64,000 nt of DNA from Treponema sp. (GCA_016293645.1 JAEDDW010000003.1:15108-79107), one strand, 5' to 3'. Shown: positions 36,539-45,538, counted from the stretch's first letter. Notes: generated by a model from the sequence alone, not told the origin. Made by a program: numbers and translations.

Positions 36539-37117
36539 CTACTTATTCTTTTTTGCTTCTTTCGCAGCTTTCTTTGCCGCGATGCTGCGCTGCTTTGCTT
36601 CCTTTGCCGCAGCCTTTTTTTCCGCACGCTCAGCACGGCGCTTCATTGCCTCGATGACTTCCTGCTTGTATGCCTCATCACCGTGGTCGATGTAAAGCAC
36701 TCCGTCAAGGTGATCATTCTCATGCTGGATGCATCTTGCAAGAAGACCGTCAGCATCGTTGATCACGAAAGGTTTTCCATTTTCATTCAGAGCACTGACA
36801 GAAACTTTTTCAGGACGTATGATTTCCTCAGAGAATCCAGGAAGGGAAAGACAGCCTTCCTCATAAGATGAAGTTTCTTCAGAAGTCTTTATAATCTCAG
36901 GATTGATGAAGACACGTCTTACATCGTCACCAACATCAATAACGAAAAATCGTTTTGCGATTCCTACCTGTGGAGCAGCAAGTCCGACTCCGTTGGCACT
37001 TACCATAGTTTCAAACATTTCGTTGAAAAGCTCACGCATCTCGTCGTTGATTTCTTCAGGTTTTACGATCTCACATTTCTGTCTTAGTATTTCTTCACCA
37101 AGCTTTGTAATTCTCAT
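36539..37117 (-). CDS. def: Peptide deformylase
   Basis: 192 aa. The three family motifs are present: GVGLAAPQVG (about residue 43), EGCLSLPG (about 87) and QHENDHLDG (about 130) with the metal-binding HENDH. A lysine/alanine-rich tail of about 35 residues follows the catalytic core. ATG 37117 is preferred: the Shine-Dalgarno GGAAGG lies 6-7 nt before it, inside an alternative TTG-initiated extension. Confidence 0.95.
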   Translation of the reverse strand: MRITKLGEEILRQKCEIVKPEEINDEMRELFNEMFETMVSANGVGLAAPQVGIAKRFFVIDVGDDVRRVFINPEIIKTSEETSSYEEGCLSLPGFSEEIIRPEKVSVSALNENGKPFVINDADGLLARCIQHENDHLDGVLYIDHGDEAYKQEVIEAMKRRAERAEKKAAAKEAKQRSIAAKKAAKEAKKNK

Positions 37118-37134
37118 TTTACTTCCTTCCAAAT

Positions 37135-38496
37135 TTACAGTCTTACTCTGGCGGCCCTTGCATGTCCTGCAAGTCCTTCAGCATCCCCAAGGATTCCGGC
37201 GGCCTTTGCAGAATTCACAGGACCTTCCTTTGAGCTGTCAGTGCGCAAAGTCGTCACGGTCTTCAGGAACACACGAACGCTGAGGCCACCAGTGAATCTT
37301 GCGCTTCCACTTGTCGGCAATGTGTGGTTCAGTCCTGCGGCATAATCACCGAAGACTTCAGCTGCACCATGGCCGATGAAAAGAGATCCGTAGTTGTGCA
37401 CAAGCTTTTCAATATTGTCACGCTCTGCACCTGGCTCCATGGCAAGCTCAAGGTGTTCCGGAGCCTTTCTGTTGGCGATGTCAGCAGCCTGTTCAAGGGA
37501 ATCACACAGGATTATTCTTCCATAGCTGTCGATGCTCTGACGGGCAACGGCTGCGGTGGCAAGAGTCTCAAGTTGTTTTTCAATTTCCGCGCTGACTTTT
37601 TTTGCAAGATTTTCGTCAGTGAGGGCAAGCACAGGCTGGGCTACAACATCGTGCTCGGCCTGGGCAAGCAGGTCGGCGGCAACCCATTCAGGATCTGCGC
37701 TCTTGTCTGCAATGATGAAAACTTCGGTAGGACCTGCTACCATATCGATGCCGACAGTCCCGTACACAAGTTTCTTGGCTTCTGCGACAAATTTATTTCC
37801 AGGACCAACGATAACGTCAACAGCCGGAATGGATTCCGTTCCAAACGCAAGAGCACCGATGGCCTGGGAACCGCCACACGCGAATGCTTTTGTGACACCA
37901 CAGATATAGGCCGCCGCCATTATGTTTTCATCAGCATAAGGTTTGCCGTTTTCAAAAGCTTTTCCAGGTACACCCTTTCCAGCTTTTTCTGCCTCTGCCT
38001 TGTCTGACGGATGTACGCGAGGTGGAGTACAAAGGATGATTTCCTTGACGCCTGCGGCAACTGCCGGAGCAACGGTCATCACCATTGTGGAAACCAGAGC
38101 AAAGCGGCCCGCCGGAACATAAACGCCTGCACGGTCTACGGCAATGTTCTTCTGCCCCGTAAAAAGACCGGGTTCAAGTTCAACTTCAAAATCATCAAAG
38201 GATTCCCTCTGTTTTTTTGCAAAACGTACGGCAAGATCACGGCTGTAGCAAAGGGCATTGTAAAGATCAGGATTTTCTTTCTGCATTTTTTCCGCAGCGG
38301 CCTTGAGTTCCGACTGAGGGATCTCAAGAGACGATGGAGAAGCAACGTCAAACCTGGCTGTATATTTTCTTACAGCGGAATCTCCGTTTGAGCGCACGTC
38401 ATTCAAAACATCGCGTACAACATCGATGGAAGATCCAAAGTCCCTGCCTCCAAAGAACGCGCTTTCGATTTCTGATGCTTTCTGAATCCTGATCAT
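37135..38496 (-). CDS. hisD: Histidinol dehydrogenase
   Basis: 453 aa. It oxidises histidinol to histidine in two NAD-linked steps. Family signatures: DRAGVYVPAG (about 118), GGSQAIGALAFGT (about 205), VGPGNKFV (about 228), MVAGPTEV (about 250), AQAEHD and the C-terminal YAAGLNHTLPT. No other his genes are nearby; it leads the hisD-def-fmt-PASTA run. ATG 38496 is chosen because GGAG lies 9 nt upstream; the frame opens 18 codons earlier. Confidence 0.95.
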   Translation of the reverse strand: MIRIQKASEIESAFFGGRDFGSSIDVVRDVLNDVRSNGDSAVRKYTARFDVASPSSLEIPQSELKAAAEKMQKENPDLYNALCYSRDLAVRFAKKQRESFDDFEVELEPGLFTGQKNIAVDRAGVYVPAGRFALVSTMVMTVAPAVAAGVKEIILCTPPRVHPSDKAEAEKAGKGVPGKAFENGKPYADENIMAAAYICGVTKAFACGGSQAIGALAFGTESIPAVDVIVGPGNKFVAEAKKLVYGTVGIDMVAGPTEVFIIADKSADPEWVAADLLAQAEHDVVAQPVLALTDENLAKKVSAEIEKQLETLATAAVARQSIDSYGRIILCDSLEQAADIANRKAPEHLELAMEPGAERDNIEKLVHNYGSLFIGHGAAEVFGDYAAGLNHTLPTSGSARFTGGLSVRVFLKTVTTLRTDSSKEGPVNSAKAAGILGDAEGLAGHARAARVRL

Positions 38497-38676
38497 CTTA
38501 AATATCTCCAACGGGCACTTCCATAGATGAATTCTATGCAGCAACCCCAATTTTTTTTGGGTTCCATTTTATCAGAAAACGCAGATGTTTACAATTAAAG
38601 GGCATATCTAGACGACTGTTCTGTCATTTTCACTTTTCTGCTATCATGAGCAAGGTAAAAAATCAGGAGGCATGTC

Positions 38677-39219
38677 ATGGAAGAACTATTTGACCAGTCA
38701 TATGAAACCGCAATTGAATTGATTGAAAAGGCAAAACTTAAGAAGGGGCAGATTCTTGTGGTAGGATGCTCAAGCAGTGAGATTACAGGCGGAACCATCG
38801 GGAAAAACTCAAACCTTGAGGCAGCGGAAAAAACTTTCGGCGGAATCTACAAAGCCTGCCGTGAAAAAGGCATTGAACTTGCATGCCAGTGCTGCGAGCA
38901 CCTCAACAGAGCCATTATAATTGAAACCGAAACCGCGGAACGCCTTGGTCTCGAAATCGTCAACGTTGTTCCACAGCCAAAAGCTGGCGGATCCTTTGCG
39001 ACCACAGCCTGGAAAACATTCAGGAATCCTGCCGCCGTGGAACACATAAAGGCCCATGCAGGAATGGACATCGGCGACACCCTCATCGGAATGCACCTTA
39101 AGGATGTGGCGGTTCCTGTAAGGCTTTCGATCAGTTCCATAGGAAACGCTCATCTTGTCTGTGCCAGAACCCGCGCAAAATACATCGGCGGAGAAAGGGC
39201 GGCATATACAGCTGAATAG
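38677..39219 (+). CDS. TIGR01440/DUF436 family protein
   Basis: 180 aa. VVGCSSSEITGGTIG near the N-terminus, CCEHLNRA (about 69), PQPKAGGSFAT (about 98) and IGMHLKDV (about 137) are hallmarks of the conserved TIGR01440 family, whose function is not established. Cytoplasmic; no signal. A strong Shine-Dalgarno AGGAGG lies 6 nt before the ATG. Monocistronic between hisD (divergent) and the TRAP operon. Confidence 0.85.
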   Translation: MEELFDQSYETAIELIEKAKLKKGQILVVGCSSSEITGGTIGKNSNLEAAEKTFGGIYKACREKGIELACQCCEHLNRAIIIETETAERLGLEIVNVVPQPKAGGSFATTAWKTFRNPAAVEHIKAHAGMDIGDTLIGMHLKDVAVPVRLSISSIGNAHLVCARTRAKYIGGERAAYTAE

Positions 39220-39261
39220 ACTTGTTAAAGTTCAGCAGCAACATAATACCGAATTCTACAA

Positions 39262-39290
39262 TTGAACTGGTATAAAATTCAGTGTAAAAT
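39262..39290 (+). promoter_or_regulatory. Promoter of the TAXI-TRAP operon
   Basis: TTGAAC (39262-39267), a 17-bp spacer and TAAAAT (39285-39290), 31 nt upstream of the ATG at 39322. AAAGGAG lies in the leader as the ribosome binding site. Confidence 0.65.
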
Positions 39291-39321
39291 AGTAGAAACA
39301 AACTCAAAAGGAGCCAAAACA

Positions 39322-40278
39322 ATGAAAAAAATCGCGGCATTTGTACTCGCAGCTTCAGCAGCACTTGTACTTGCAGGCTGTTCTAAGGCAGCATCAAAGA
39401 AGAACTTCATCCTTGCAACAGGCGGAACTTCCGGAACTTACTACCCGTTCGGTGGTGCAATCGCAAACATCTGGAACACAAAGATTGAAGGAATGAACGT
39501 TACCGCACAGTCGACAGGTGCTTCTGCAGAAAACCTCCGTCTCATCAGCGCAGGAGATGCAGAGTTCGCTACAGTTCAGAACGACGTAATGGACTACGCA
39601 TACAACGGAACAGACATGTTCGCAGGCAAGGCACTTCCAAACCTTGCAACACTCGGAACAATGTATCCTGAAGTTGTTCAGATCGCAGCTTCAAAATCAA
39701 GCGGAATCAAGACAATCTACGACCTTAAGGGAAAGCGCGTTTCTGTAGGAGACGCAGGATCAGGTGTTGAATTCAACGCAAAGCAGATTCTCGAAGGCTA
39801 CGGACTTACATTCGACGACATCAAGAAGTCAAACCTTTCGTTCAAGGAATCAGGAGAAGGCCTCCAGAACGGAACTTTGGATGCATGCTTCATCACTGCA
39901 GGTGTTCCAAACGCAGCCCTTCAGGAACTTGCATTCACAAACGGTCTCATCCTCATCCCTGTAAACGGTGCTGAAGCTGATGCAATCTGTGCAAAATACG
40001 GATTCTACACAAAGACAACAATTCCAAGCGGAACATACAAGGGAACAGACGCAGATACAGAAGCACTTTCCATCAAGTGTACAATCGCCGTAAACGCAAA
40101 CCTTGATGAAGATACAGTCTACAAGATGACAAAGGTTCTCTTTGAAAACCTTGAAGAACTTGGAAACGCACACGCAAAGGGTAAAGAAGTTACAGCTGCA
40201 AAGGCAGTTACAGGATGCTCTGTTCCATTCCACCCGGGTGCAAAGAAGTACTTTGAAGAAATCGGACTCATTAAATAA
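39322..40278 (+). CDS. TAXI-family TRAP transporter solute-binding lipoprotein
   Basis: 318 aa. A lipoprotein signal ends LVLAGC (Cys20), followed by the TAXI binding fold: FILATGGTSGTYYPFGGAIA, AENLRLISAGDAEFATVQND and KGKRVSVGDAGSGVEFNA are typical. It binds an organic anion, often glutamate or 2-oxoglutarate in known members, in the periplasm and delivers it to the fused permease encoded downstream. AAAGGAG lies 8 nt before the ATG. Confidence 0.93.
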   Translation: MKKIAAFVLAASAALVLAGCSKAASKKNFILATGGTSGTYYPFGGAIANIWNTKIEGMNVTAQSTGASAENLRLISAGDAEFATVQNDVMDYAYNGTDMFAGKALPNLATLGTMYPEVVQIAASKSSGIKTIYDLKGKRVSVGDAGSGVEFNAKQILEGYGLTFDDIKKSNLSFKESGEGLQNGTLDACFITAGVPNAALQELAFTNGLILIPVNGAEADAICAKYGFYTKTTIPSGTYKGTDADTEALSIKCTIAVNANLDEDTVYKMTKVLFENLEELGNAHAKGKEVTAAKAVTGCSVPFHPGAKKYFEEIGLIK

Positions 40279-40287
40279 TTAGGAATT

Positions 40288-40414
40288 AAGGAGCTGTTCC
40301 AAAAGTAAATTCAGGGTGGTTGAGCGTAGTCGAAACCACCATAGATAGTGTAATTGGTCATTTCACCATTGCGGCGCAATGACCCTGGCATAGATGCTTG
40401 TTGGACAGCCCCTT
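40288..40414 (+). mobile_element. Small MITE-like element inside the TRAP operon
   Basis: About 127 bp with imperfect terminal inverted repeats: AAGGAGCTGTTCCAA at the left and TTGGACAGCCCCTT at the right. Inside are nested hairpins, ATTCAGGGT...ACCCTGG as the closing stem, GGTGGTT/AACCACC around a TGAGCG.AGTCGAA REP core, and GGTCATT/AATGACC, giving a three-way-junction shape. It separates the TAXI gene from the DUF1850 gene and leaves the latter without a Shine-Dalgarno. Confidence 0.65.
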
Positions 40415-40428
40415 TATCTTTTACAGCA

Positions 40429-40935
40429 ATGAAGACAAAGGCACTTTTAATTTCAGTCATTTTCTTTTTAGTAGTGGCGTTTGTTTTCATTTTTCCTTTT
40501 TTTTCCGTTCTTTCAATTTCAAACAGAAAGAATCCTTCAGAAAAAATTCATTTTGAAAATGGCGCCCGTGGATTTATAATTTCCTATACCCATTCGGTAA
40601 ACAAGGGCAGGGTCCACGACTACTACAGGGCAGATGGCAAAAACCTGATTCTATACAGGACCGATTTTGTCAGCTACGGCGCCGGAATGCCTGAAATAGA
40701 AGAAACTCCAGATGCAGTTTTTTACCAGGCAGGCGAAACCTACACCATGGAATACGAAAGGAATGTAGGAACAAGTTTTCTTCTTTCCGTCGGTGTAATT
40801 GCCGAACATTCCATTACCCTTGGAGACTATGAATTTTTCCTGAAAGATTTTTTTGAGCCTAAGACAAGTCTTGTTTTTAAAATCAAAAGAATCTCACTTA
40901 TTGAATTGCTGAATAAAAAGAGGAGGCCAAATTGA
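40429..40935 (+). CDS. DUF1850 protein of the TAXI-TRAP operon
   Basis: 168 aa with one N-terminal membrane helix (LISVIFFLVVAFVFIFPFF) and a beta-rich extracytoplasmic domain containing FIISYTHSVNKG and a downstream DFVSYGAGMPE segment, the pattern of DUF1850 proteins found between TAXI receptors and their permeases. Likely an accessory subunit. The frame runs upstream into the MITE-like element; ATG 40429 starts the membrane helix. It overlaps the permease start by 4 bp. Confidence 0.85.
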   Translation: MKTKALLISVIFFLVVAFVFIFPFFSVLSISNRKNPSEKIHFENGARGFIISYTHSVNKGRVHDYYRADGKNLILYRTDFVSYGAGMPEIEETPDAVFYQAGETYTMEYERNVGTSFLLSVGVIAEHSITLGDYEFFLKDFFEPKTSLVFKIKRISLIELLNKKRRPN

Positions 40936-42938
40936 GCAACAAAGAAAAAACAACAAAGAACGAGGAACAGTTTGAAAATCAGATGGAAAACCTCGGACCT
41001 ACTTCAAACGAAGCTGAACTCAAGGAAATGATGAAAAACCTTGACCGTGAGCAGGCTTATCGAGAGCATACTTGCTGGCGTCAGTACATCACGGTAGTGG
41101 TTTCAATTGCATTTGTAATTTTCCAGCTCTATTCCAGTCTTTCGGGAATGGTAACGGCACAGGTCCTTCGCGCAACTCACCTTGCCTTTGTGCAGATGCT
41201 TGCTTTCCTTCTTTTCCCTGCAACAAAGAAACTGCCACGCAACCATCTTCCATGGTACGATGTTGTCCTTGCACTGGTTGGAGCCGTCTGCTGGTTCTAT
41301 ATTGTCGTTAACTTCCAGGAGCTTGCCCGCCGCACAGGAGCATTTACTTTCCTTGACATTTTCGTTGCCTGTGTTGGAATCCTTGTACTCGCAGAAAGCT
41401 GCCGCCGTATTGTAGGTCTTCCAATCCTCATCATTGCAACCTGCTTTATCCTTTACGCACTTTTCGGGAAATACATGCCTGGATTCTTTAACCACCGCGG
41501 TTATACGGTCAAACGTGTCGCAGCCCATCTTTTCTACAACACGGAAGGCATCATGGGTGTTCCAATCGGAGCATGTTCTACATTCATTTTCCTTTTCATT
41601 CTTTTTGGTGCCCTTCTTGAAAAGACAGGAATCGGACAGTTTTTCATCGACATCTGCAACGCAATTGCAGGTGGAGCTTCCGGAGGCCCTGCAAAGGTTG
41701 CTGTTTTGACATCAGCTTTGCTTGGAACAGTTTCAGGATCTTCTGTTTCAAATACAGTAGGAAGCGGAAGCTTTACAATTCCGATGATGAAAAAACTTGG
41801 TTACAAGAGTGAATTTGCAGGAGCAGTAGAAGCCGCAGCCTCTACAGGTGGTCAGCTTATGCCTCCAATCATGGGTGCCGCAGCATTCCTTATGGCAGAA
41901 AGTTTGGGCATGTCTTACATCAATATCGTTAAGGCTGCTATCATTCCGGCCCTTCTCTACTTTACAGGAATTTTCATTACGGTTCACCTTGAAGCACACA
42001 AGCTTGGACTCAAGGGACTTCCAAGGGAACAGCTTCCAAAGTTTCTTCCACTGTTCCTTCGCAAGGGATACATGCTTCTTCCATTGATTGCAATTGTATT
42101 CTTCCTTTGCATCGGACGCACAGCAGTTTATGCTGCCTTCATGGGAATTGCAGTCTGCGTTGCCATCGGTGTAATCACATCCTTTGTTGATGTTGCCCAG
42201 GGACGCAAGCCTACTTTCAGCGCCAACGATGTTGTTGAAGTAATGTGTTCTGCCGCAAGAAACATCATCAGCGTTGCCATTGCATGTGCCATGGCAGGAA
42301 TCATCATCGGCGTTGTTACCCTTACTGGAATCGGACTTAAGTTTGGTGCAGGCCTCATTTCCATTTCTCACGGAATCGCCTTCATCACCCTTTTCCTTAC
42401 AATGGTTTCTTCAATCATCCTTGGTATGGGTGCTCCAACAACAGCTAACTACCTCATTACTTCTACAATCACAGCAGGTGCAATCATCCAGCTTGGATAC
42501 GAACCAATCGCAGCCCACATGTTTGCATTCTACTTTGGAATCATTGCCGATGTTACACCACCAGTTGCCCTTGCAGCTTTGGCAGGTGCCGCCATCGCAA
42601 AGGGAAAGCCGATGAAGACAGCCTTGAACGCTACAAAACTTGCCATCGGAGCATTCATCATTCCGTACATCTTCGTATTCAATCCTGCAATGCTTATGAT
42701 CAATACGAATCTTATGGGAATCCTTTCAATCAGCATGTCAGCCATCATAGGTATGTTTGGAATCAGTGCTGCACTTGAAGGTTATGTATGCAGAAAGGAA
42801 TCAGTGATTGAAAGAATTCTTTTTGCCACCGCAGGTTTCTGCTGTGTCATGCCGGGATTCACGACAGACGGAATAGGATTCCTGACCATGGGTGCACTGA
42901 TCGCATACCAGATAATACGTCGAGTCAAGGCACGCTAA
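40932..42938 (+). CDS. Fused TRAP transporter permease (4TM/12TM)
   Basis: 668 aa. A charged N-terminus of about 50 residues, then about four helices corresponding to the small TRAP subunit, then the large DctM-like module with GASGGPAKVAVLTSALLGTVSGSS (about 260), STGGQLMPPIMGAAAF and GMGAPTTANYLI. This is the fused form found with TAXI receptors; it imports an organic anion using an ion gradient. Start is a TTG or nearby codon overlapping the DUF1850 stop, preceded by GAGG. Confidence 0.93.
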   Translation: MSNKEKTTKNEEQFENQMENLGPTSNEAELKEMMKNLDREQAYREHTCWRQYITVVVSIAFVIFQLYSSLSGMVTAQVLRATHLAFVQMLAFLLFPATKKLPRNHLPWYDVVLALVGAVCWFYIVVNFQELARRTGAFTFLDIFVACVGILVLAESCRRIVGLPILIIATCFILYALFGKYMPGFFNHRGYTVKRVAAHLFYNTEGIMGVPIGACSTFIFLFILFGALLEKTGIGQFFIDICNAIAGGASGGPAKVAVLTSALLGTVSGSSVSNTVGSGSFTIPMMKKLGYKSEFAGAVEAAASTGGQLMPPIMGAAAFLMAESLGMSYINIVKAAIIPALLYFTGIFITVHLEAHKLGLKGLPREQLPKFLPLFLRKGYMLLPLIAIVFFLCIGRTAVYAAFMGIAVCVAIGVITSFVDVAQGRKPTFSANDVVEVMCSAARNIISVAIACAMAGIIIGVVTLTGIGLKFGAGLISISHGIAFITLFLTMVSSIILGMGAPTTANYLITSTITAGAIIQLGYEPIAAHMFAFYFGIIADVTPPVALAALAGAAIAKGKPMKTALNATKLAIGAFIIPYIFVFNPAMLMINTNLMGILSISMSAIIGMFGISAALEGYVCRKESVIERILFATAGFCCVMPGFTTDGIGFLTMGALIAYQIIRRVKAR

Positions 42939-42963
42939 CGCTTAAAGCCTTGACTTCGCCGTT

Positions 42964-42988
42964 TTTAGGGTTTGTAATAAACCCTAAA
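42964..42988. repeat. Perfect 10-bp palindromic hairpin after the TRAP permease
   Basis: TTTAGGGTTT and AAACCCTAAA flank a GTAAT loop 25 bp after the permease stop. No U-tract follows on either strand, so it is not a standard terminator; it may be an mRNA 3'-end stabiliser or a protein-binding palindrome. Confidence 0.6.
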
Positions 42989-43025
42989 TCAGGAACAGAG
43001 CTGAAAATAGAAATGCATAGATGAT

Positions 43026-43056
43026 AAAAAACGGATGCCGGCGTCATAGGCATCCG
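43026..43056 (-). terminator. Rho-independent terminator of the small membrane-protein gene
   Basis: On the minus strand an 8-bp stem (CGGATGCC/GGCATCCG at 43049-43056 and 43032-43039) with a 9-nt loop is followed by six T residues. It lies 7-37 bp past the stop codon of the small ORF. Confidence 0.75.
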
Positions 43057-43062
43057 CAATGC

Positions 43063-43188
43063 TTACAATGCGGGCATCATGAGACAGAAAAACACAACAT
43101 GTACCAGAAGAACCATCAGTGATACACATGCCATGAACAGGTGCATGTTGTTCATGTTTATGCCATTTCGCAATTCACTGAATTTCAA
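43063..43188 (-). CDS. Small single-helix membrane protein, 41 aa
   Basis: A short minus-strand frame with its own promoter and terminator. Residues about 15-40 form one hydrophobic helix (HLFMACVSLMVLLVHVVFF), preceded by a polar segment KFSELRNGINMNN. The start is probably TTG 43188, with AGGG 8 nt upstream; GTG 43197 (44 aa) or an internal ATG at 43155 are alternatives. No homologue is recognised. It lies between the convergent TRAP permease gene and the divergent azlC gene. Confidence 0.55.
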   Translation of the reverse strand: MKFSELRNGINMNNMHLFMACVSLMVLLVHVVFFCLMMPAL

Positions 43189-43217
43189 AACTTTCACCCT
43201 GTTTTCTTTTTTATTCT

Positions 43218-43245
43218 ATTATGTTGCATAAAATCACAAAATCAA
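43218..43245 (-). promoter_or_regulatory. Promoter for the small membrane-protein gene
   Basis: On the minus strand TTGATT (43240-43245), a 16-bp spacer and CATAAT (43218-43223), about 30 nt upstream of the proposed TTG start. Confidence 0.5.
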
Positions 43246-43274
43246 CGAAAATCTTTGTTCCTGGCGGTATTACA

Positions 43275-43991
43275 ATGAACAACAGAAAAGATTTTTTTAA
43301 CGGATTTCGCGACGGCATCCCAATCGGACTTGGTTATTTTGTGGTTTCCTTTTCTCTTGGAATCATCGCTAAAAAATCAGGAGTCACATTCTATCAGGGC
43401 TTCATAGCAAGTTTTTTCAACCACGCTTCAGCCGGAGAATATGCCCTTTTCACCGCGATCGGAACTTTGGCAAGCTACGTTGAAGTTGCCCTGGTGACAT
43501 TCATAGCCAATGCAAGATATCTTCTCCTTTCAAGCGCATTGAGCCAGAAGTTTGATCCCCAAACAGGCTTTCTGCACAGGCTTTGTTCAGGCTTTGTGAT
43601 CACCGATGAAATCTTCGGAATCTCCATCGCACAGAAAGGATTCGTAAATCCGTTCTATATGTACGGAGCATTTATCTGCGCCGCAACTTTATGGAGCCTT
43701 GGTACTGCCTGCGGAATTCTTGCCGGAAACATCCTTCCGCTCAGGGCCGTAAGCGCGCTTTCTGTGGCACTCTACGGAATGTTCATTGCCATCATAGTTC
43801 CGCCTGCAAAAAAGAATCCTGTAATAGCTGCCTGTGTCATAATCAGTTTTGCCTCAAGCTGGGCGATGGGTATGATTCCGCACTTGAAGGAAATTTCAAG
43901 CGGCAACAGAGTCATCATACTGACAGTGATCATAGCAACAGCCGCAGCAATCATCAGACCTGTGAAAGAAGAAAAAGAAACGGAGGTGTAA
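43275..43991 (+). CDS. azlC: AzlC-family branched-chain amino acid exporter subunit
   Basis: 238 aa with about six or seven membrane helices. IGLGYFVVSFSLGIIAKKSG near the N-terminus and LVTFIANARYLLLSSALSQ are typical of AzlC. With AzlD it forms an exporter of leucine-type amino acids. ATG 43275 begins the conserved region; the frame opens earlier but overlaps the small gene's promoter. GGAGGTG at its 3' end is the ribosome binding site of azlD. Confidence 0.9.
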   Translation: MNNRKDFFNGFRDGIPIGLGYFVVSFSLGIIAKKSGVTFYQGFIASFFNHASAGEYALFTAIGTLASYVEVALVTFIANARYLLLSSALSQKFDPQTGFLHRLCSGFVITDEIFGISIAQKGFVNPFYMYGAFICAATLWSLGTACGILAGNILPLRAVSALSVALYGMFIAIIVPPAKKNPVIAACVIISFASSWAMGMIPHLKEISSGNRVIILTVIIATAAAIIRPVKEEKETEV

Positions 43992-43994
43992 AAA

Positions 43995-44297
43995 ATGAAA
44001 AACATCTACATATACATTTTTGTCGCAGCACTTGTTTCCCTTGTCATAAGGGCACTTCCGCTTACATTGATCCGAAACCAGATAAAGAACAGATTCATCC
44101 GCTCATTTCTGTTTTACGTTCCCTATGTGACCCTCGCCGTCATGACTTTTCCAGCGATTACGGAAGCAACACAGAGTCTTTGGGCCGGGGTCGCAGCCCT
44201 TTTAACCGGAATAATCCTTTCTCTTGCAGGTGCCGGTCTTTTGCCTGTAGCCGCCGCATGCTGTGCCGTCGTTTTTGTTATTGAATTGTTTATCTAA
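43995..44297 (+). CDS. azlD: AzlD-family membrane protein
   Basis: 100 aa with three or four helices; IRALPLTLIRN near residue 18 and a FLFYVPYVTLAVMTFPAI helix match AzlD, the small partner of AzlC. It starts 3 bp after azlC, with GGAGGTG directly upstream. Confidence 0.9.
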   Translation: MKNIYIYIFVAALVSLVIRALPLTLIRNQIKNRFIRSFLFYVPYVTLAVMTFPAITEATQSLWAGVAALLTGIILSLAGAGLLPVAAACCAVVFVIELFI

Positions 44298-44367
44298 GTC
44301 TGTTATGTTTTTAGCAGGAACTTTACAACGGAGAACATGAGTTTTATCATAGAATTCGGAGCAATTT

Positions 44368-45042
44368 ATGGAAAATATAAGTGCAGAAAATCAGGAATCC
44401 AATGACATCCTCGACCAGATCCGCATTCCTCTTTCAGATATAAGCGGAATTTCAAGACTTCTCAGATACAATATACAGAACATGAAAAACAATGACGAAT
44501 CCCAGATCCATGCACTTTTTGATCTTCTGAATGCCCTAGATGAGAATACGGCACACATTCTTTCACTTCTCAATGAAAATCTTGAACGTGAATATGAAGA
44601 CAGAGCAGATCTCGCAATTCCAAAACAGCCGGAAAATCCTGCTTCCACAGGTTATGAAAAACTTGCGGGAAAGAAGATTCTTGTTGTCGATGATATTGAA
44701 CTCAACCGCGTTCTTTTGAGCCTCATGCTTAAAAACATCGGAATGGAAGTAGTCGAAGCAGAAAACGGTCATGAAGCCATCGAACTGCTTCAAAATTCGA
44801 AGCCTGATGAGATTTCCTTGATTCTCATGGACATCATGATGCCTGTCATGGATGGATATACCGCAACCATGAAGATCCGTGCCTTCGAAAGAAAAGACAT
44901 TGCAAACATTCCAGTCATCGCCGTAACAGCCAATGCATTCGAATACTACAAAAAGCAGGCTGAAGATTACGGCATGAACGGCTACGTAATAAAGCCTTTG
45001 AGCAAAGAAAAGCTCTATGAAGAAATCGCACGACTGATCTGA
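44368..45042 (+). CDS. Response regulator with an N-terminal helical domain
   Basis: 224 aa. Residues about 10-75 form a two-helix region resembling a histidine-kinase dimerisation hairpin (DQIRIPLSDISGISRLLRYN) but without a phospho-His; residues about 100-224 are a receiver with KILVVDDIELNRVLL, phospho-Asp in LILMDIMMPVMDG, Thr in AVTANAF and Lys in YVIKPLS. No output domain. Likely a phosphate-handling partner of a hybrid kinase encoded elsewhere. CGGAG precedes the ATG. Confidence 0.88.
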   Translation: MENISAENQESNDILDQIRIPLSDISGISRLLRYNIQNMKNNDESQIHALFDLLNALDENTAHILSLLNENLEREYEDRADLAIPKQPENPASTGYEKLAGKKILVVDDIELNRVLLSLMLKNIGMEVVEAENGHEAIELLQNSKPDEISLILMDIMMPVMDGYTATMKIRAFERKDIANIPVIAVTANAFEYYKKQAEDYGMNGYVIKPLSKEKLYEEIARLI

Positions 45043-45053
45043 AACTGGAGTCA

Positions 45054-45527
45054 ATGAAACTGAAAAAAAGAATTCTGCTTATATCTGCAATCCTCATGCT
45101 GGTGGCATCCGGCGCATCTGCAAAAAAACAGAACAGTTCTTCGCAGAAGAAGAAGAACGTTCTCGAAGCGGAATATACGATCAACCTTCACGACAACTGC
45201 CCCAGGACAACAGCCGCATTGAACGAGGAAGTCGCATTGCGGGCAACGATTCCGGGATACAGAGGAACATTTTCCGTGATCTACAAGACATGGCCGGAAG
45301 AAAAGTACGCATATCCGCTCACCGGATACTATGACTGCTGCCTTAGGATCAAAGACGCCATCGAAAAAAGCAAAGGAAAAAAATGCACGCTCCTGTTCAA
45401 TTCCTCGCAGGACATGTGCGGCCTTCCGCTGGACTTTTCCACAACCGCAGCCGCAACGGAATCGGTAGTAAAACTTATCGAATCAAAGCAGACAGAAGCC
45501 TACGCCTTTTATATTTTCGAAGATTGA
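45054..45527 (+). CDS. Hypothetical exported protein, 157 aa
   Basis: A signal peptide (KRILLISAILMLVASGASA) is followed by a Lys/Ser/Gln-rich linker and a compact domain with five cysteines (DNCPR, DCCLR, KKCT, DMCG). No family is recognised. It starts 11 bp after the response regulator with GGAG upstream, so the two may be co-transcribed. It converges on the phosphoesterase gene. Confidence 0.7.
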   Translation: MKLKKRILLISAILMLVASGASAKKQNSSSQKKKNVLEAEYTINLHDNCPRTTAALNEEVALRATIPGYRGTFSVIYKTWPEEKYAYPLTGYYDCCLRIKDAIEKSKGKKCTLLFNSSQDMCGLPLDFSTTAAATESVVKLIESKQTEAYAFYIFED

Positions 45528-45538
45528 ACCCAAGATCC

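Noticed and set aside
37135..38496. hisD as part of a histidine biosynthesis operon
   Set aside because: Its neighbours are def, fmt and a PASTA gene; no other his gene is in the window.
42964..42988. Palindrome read as a terminator for the TRAP operon
   Set aside because: The stem is AT-rich and no T-run follows on either strand.
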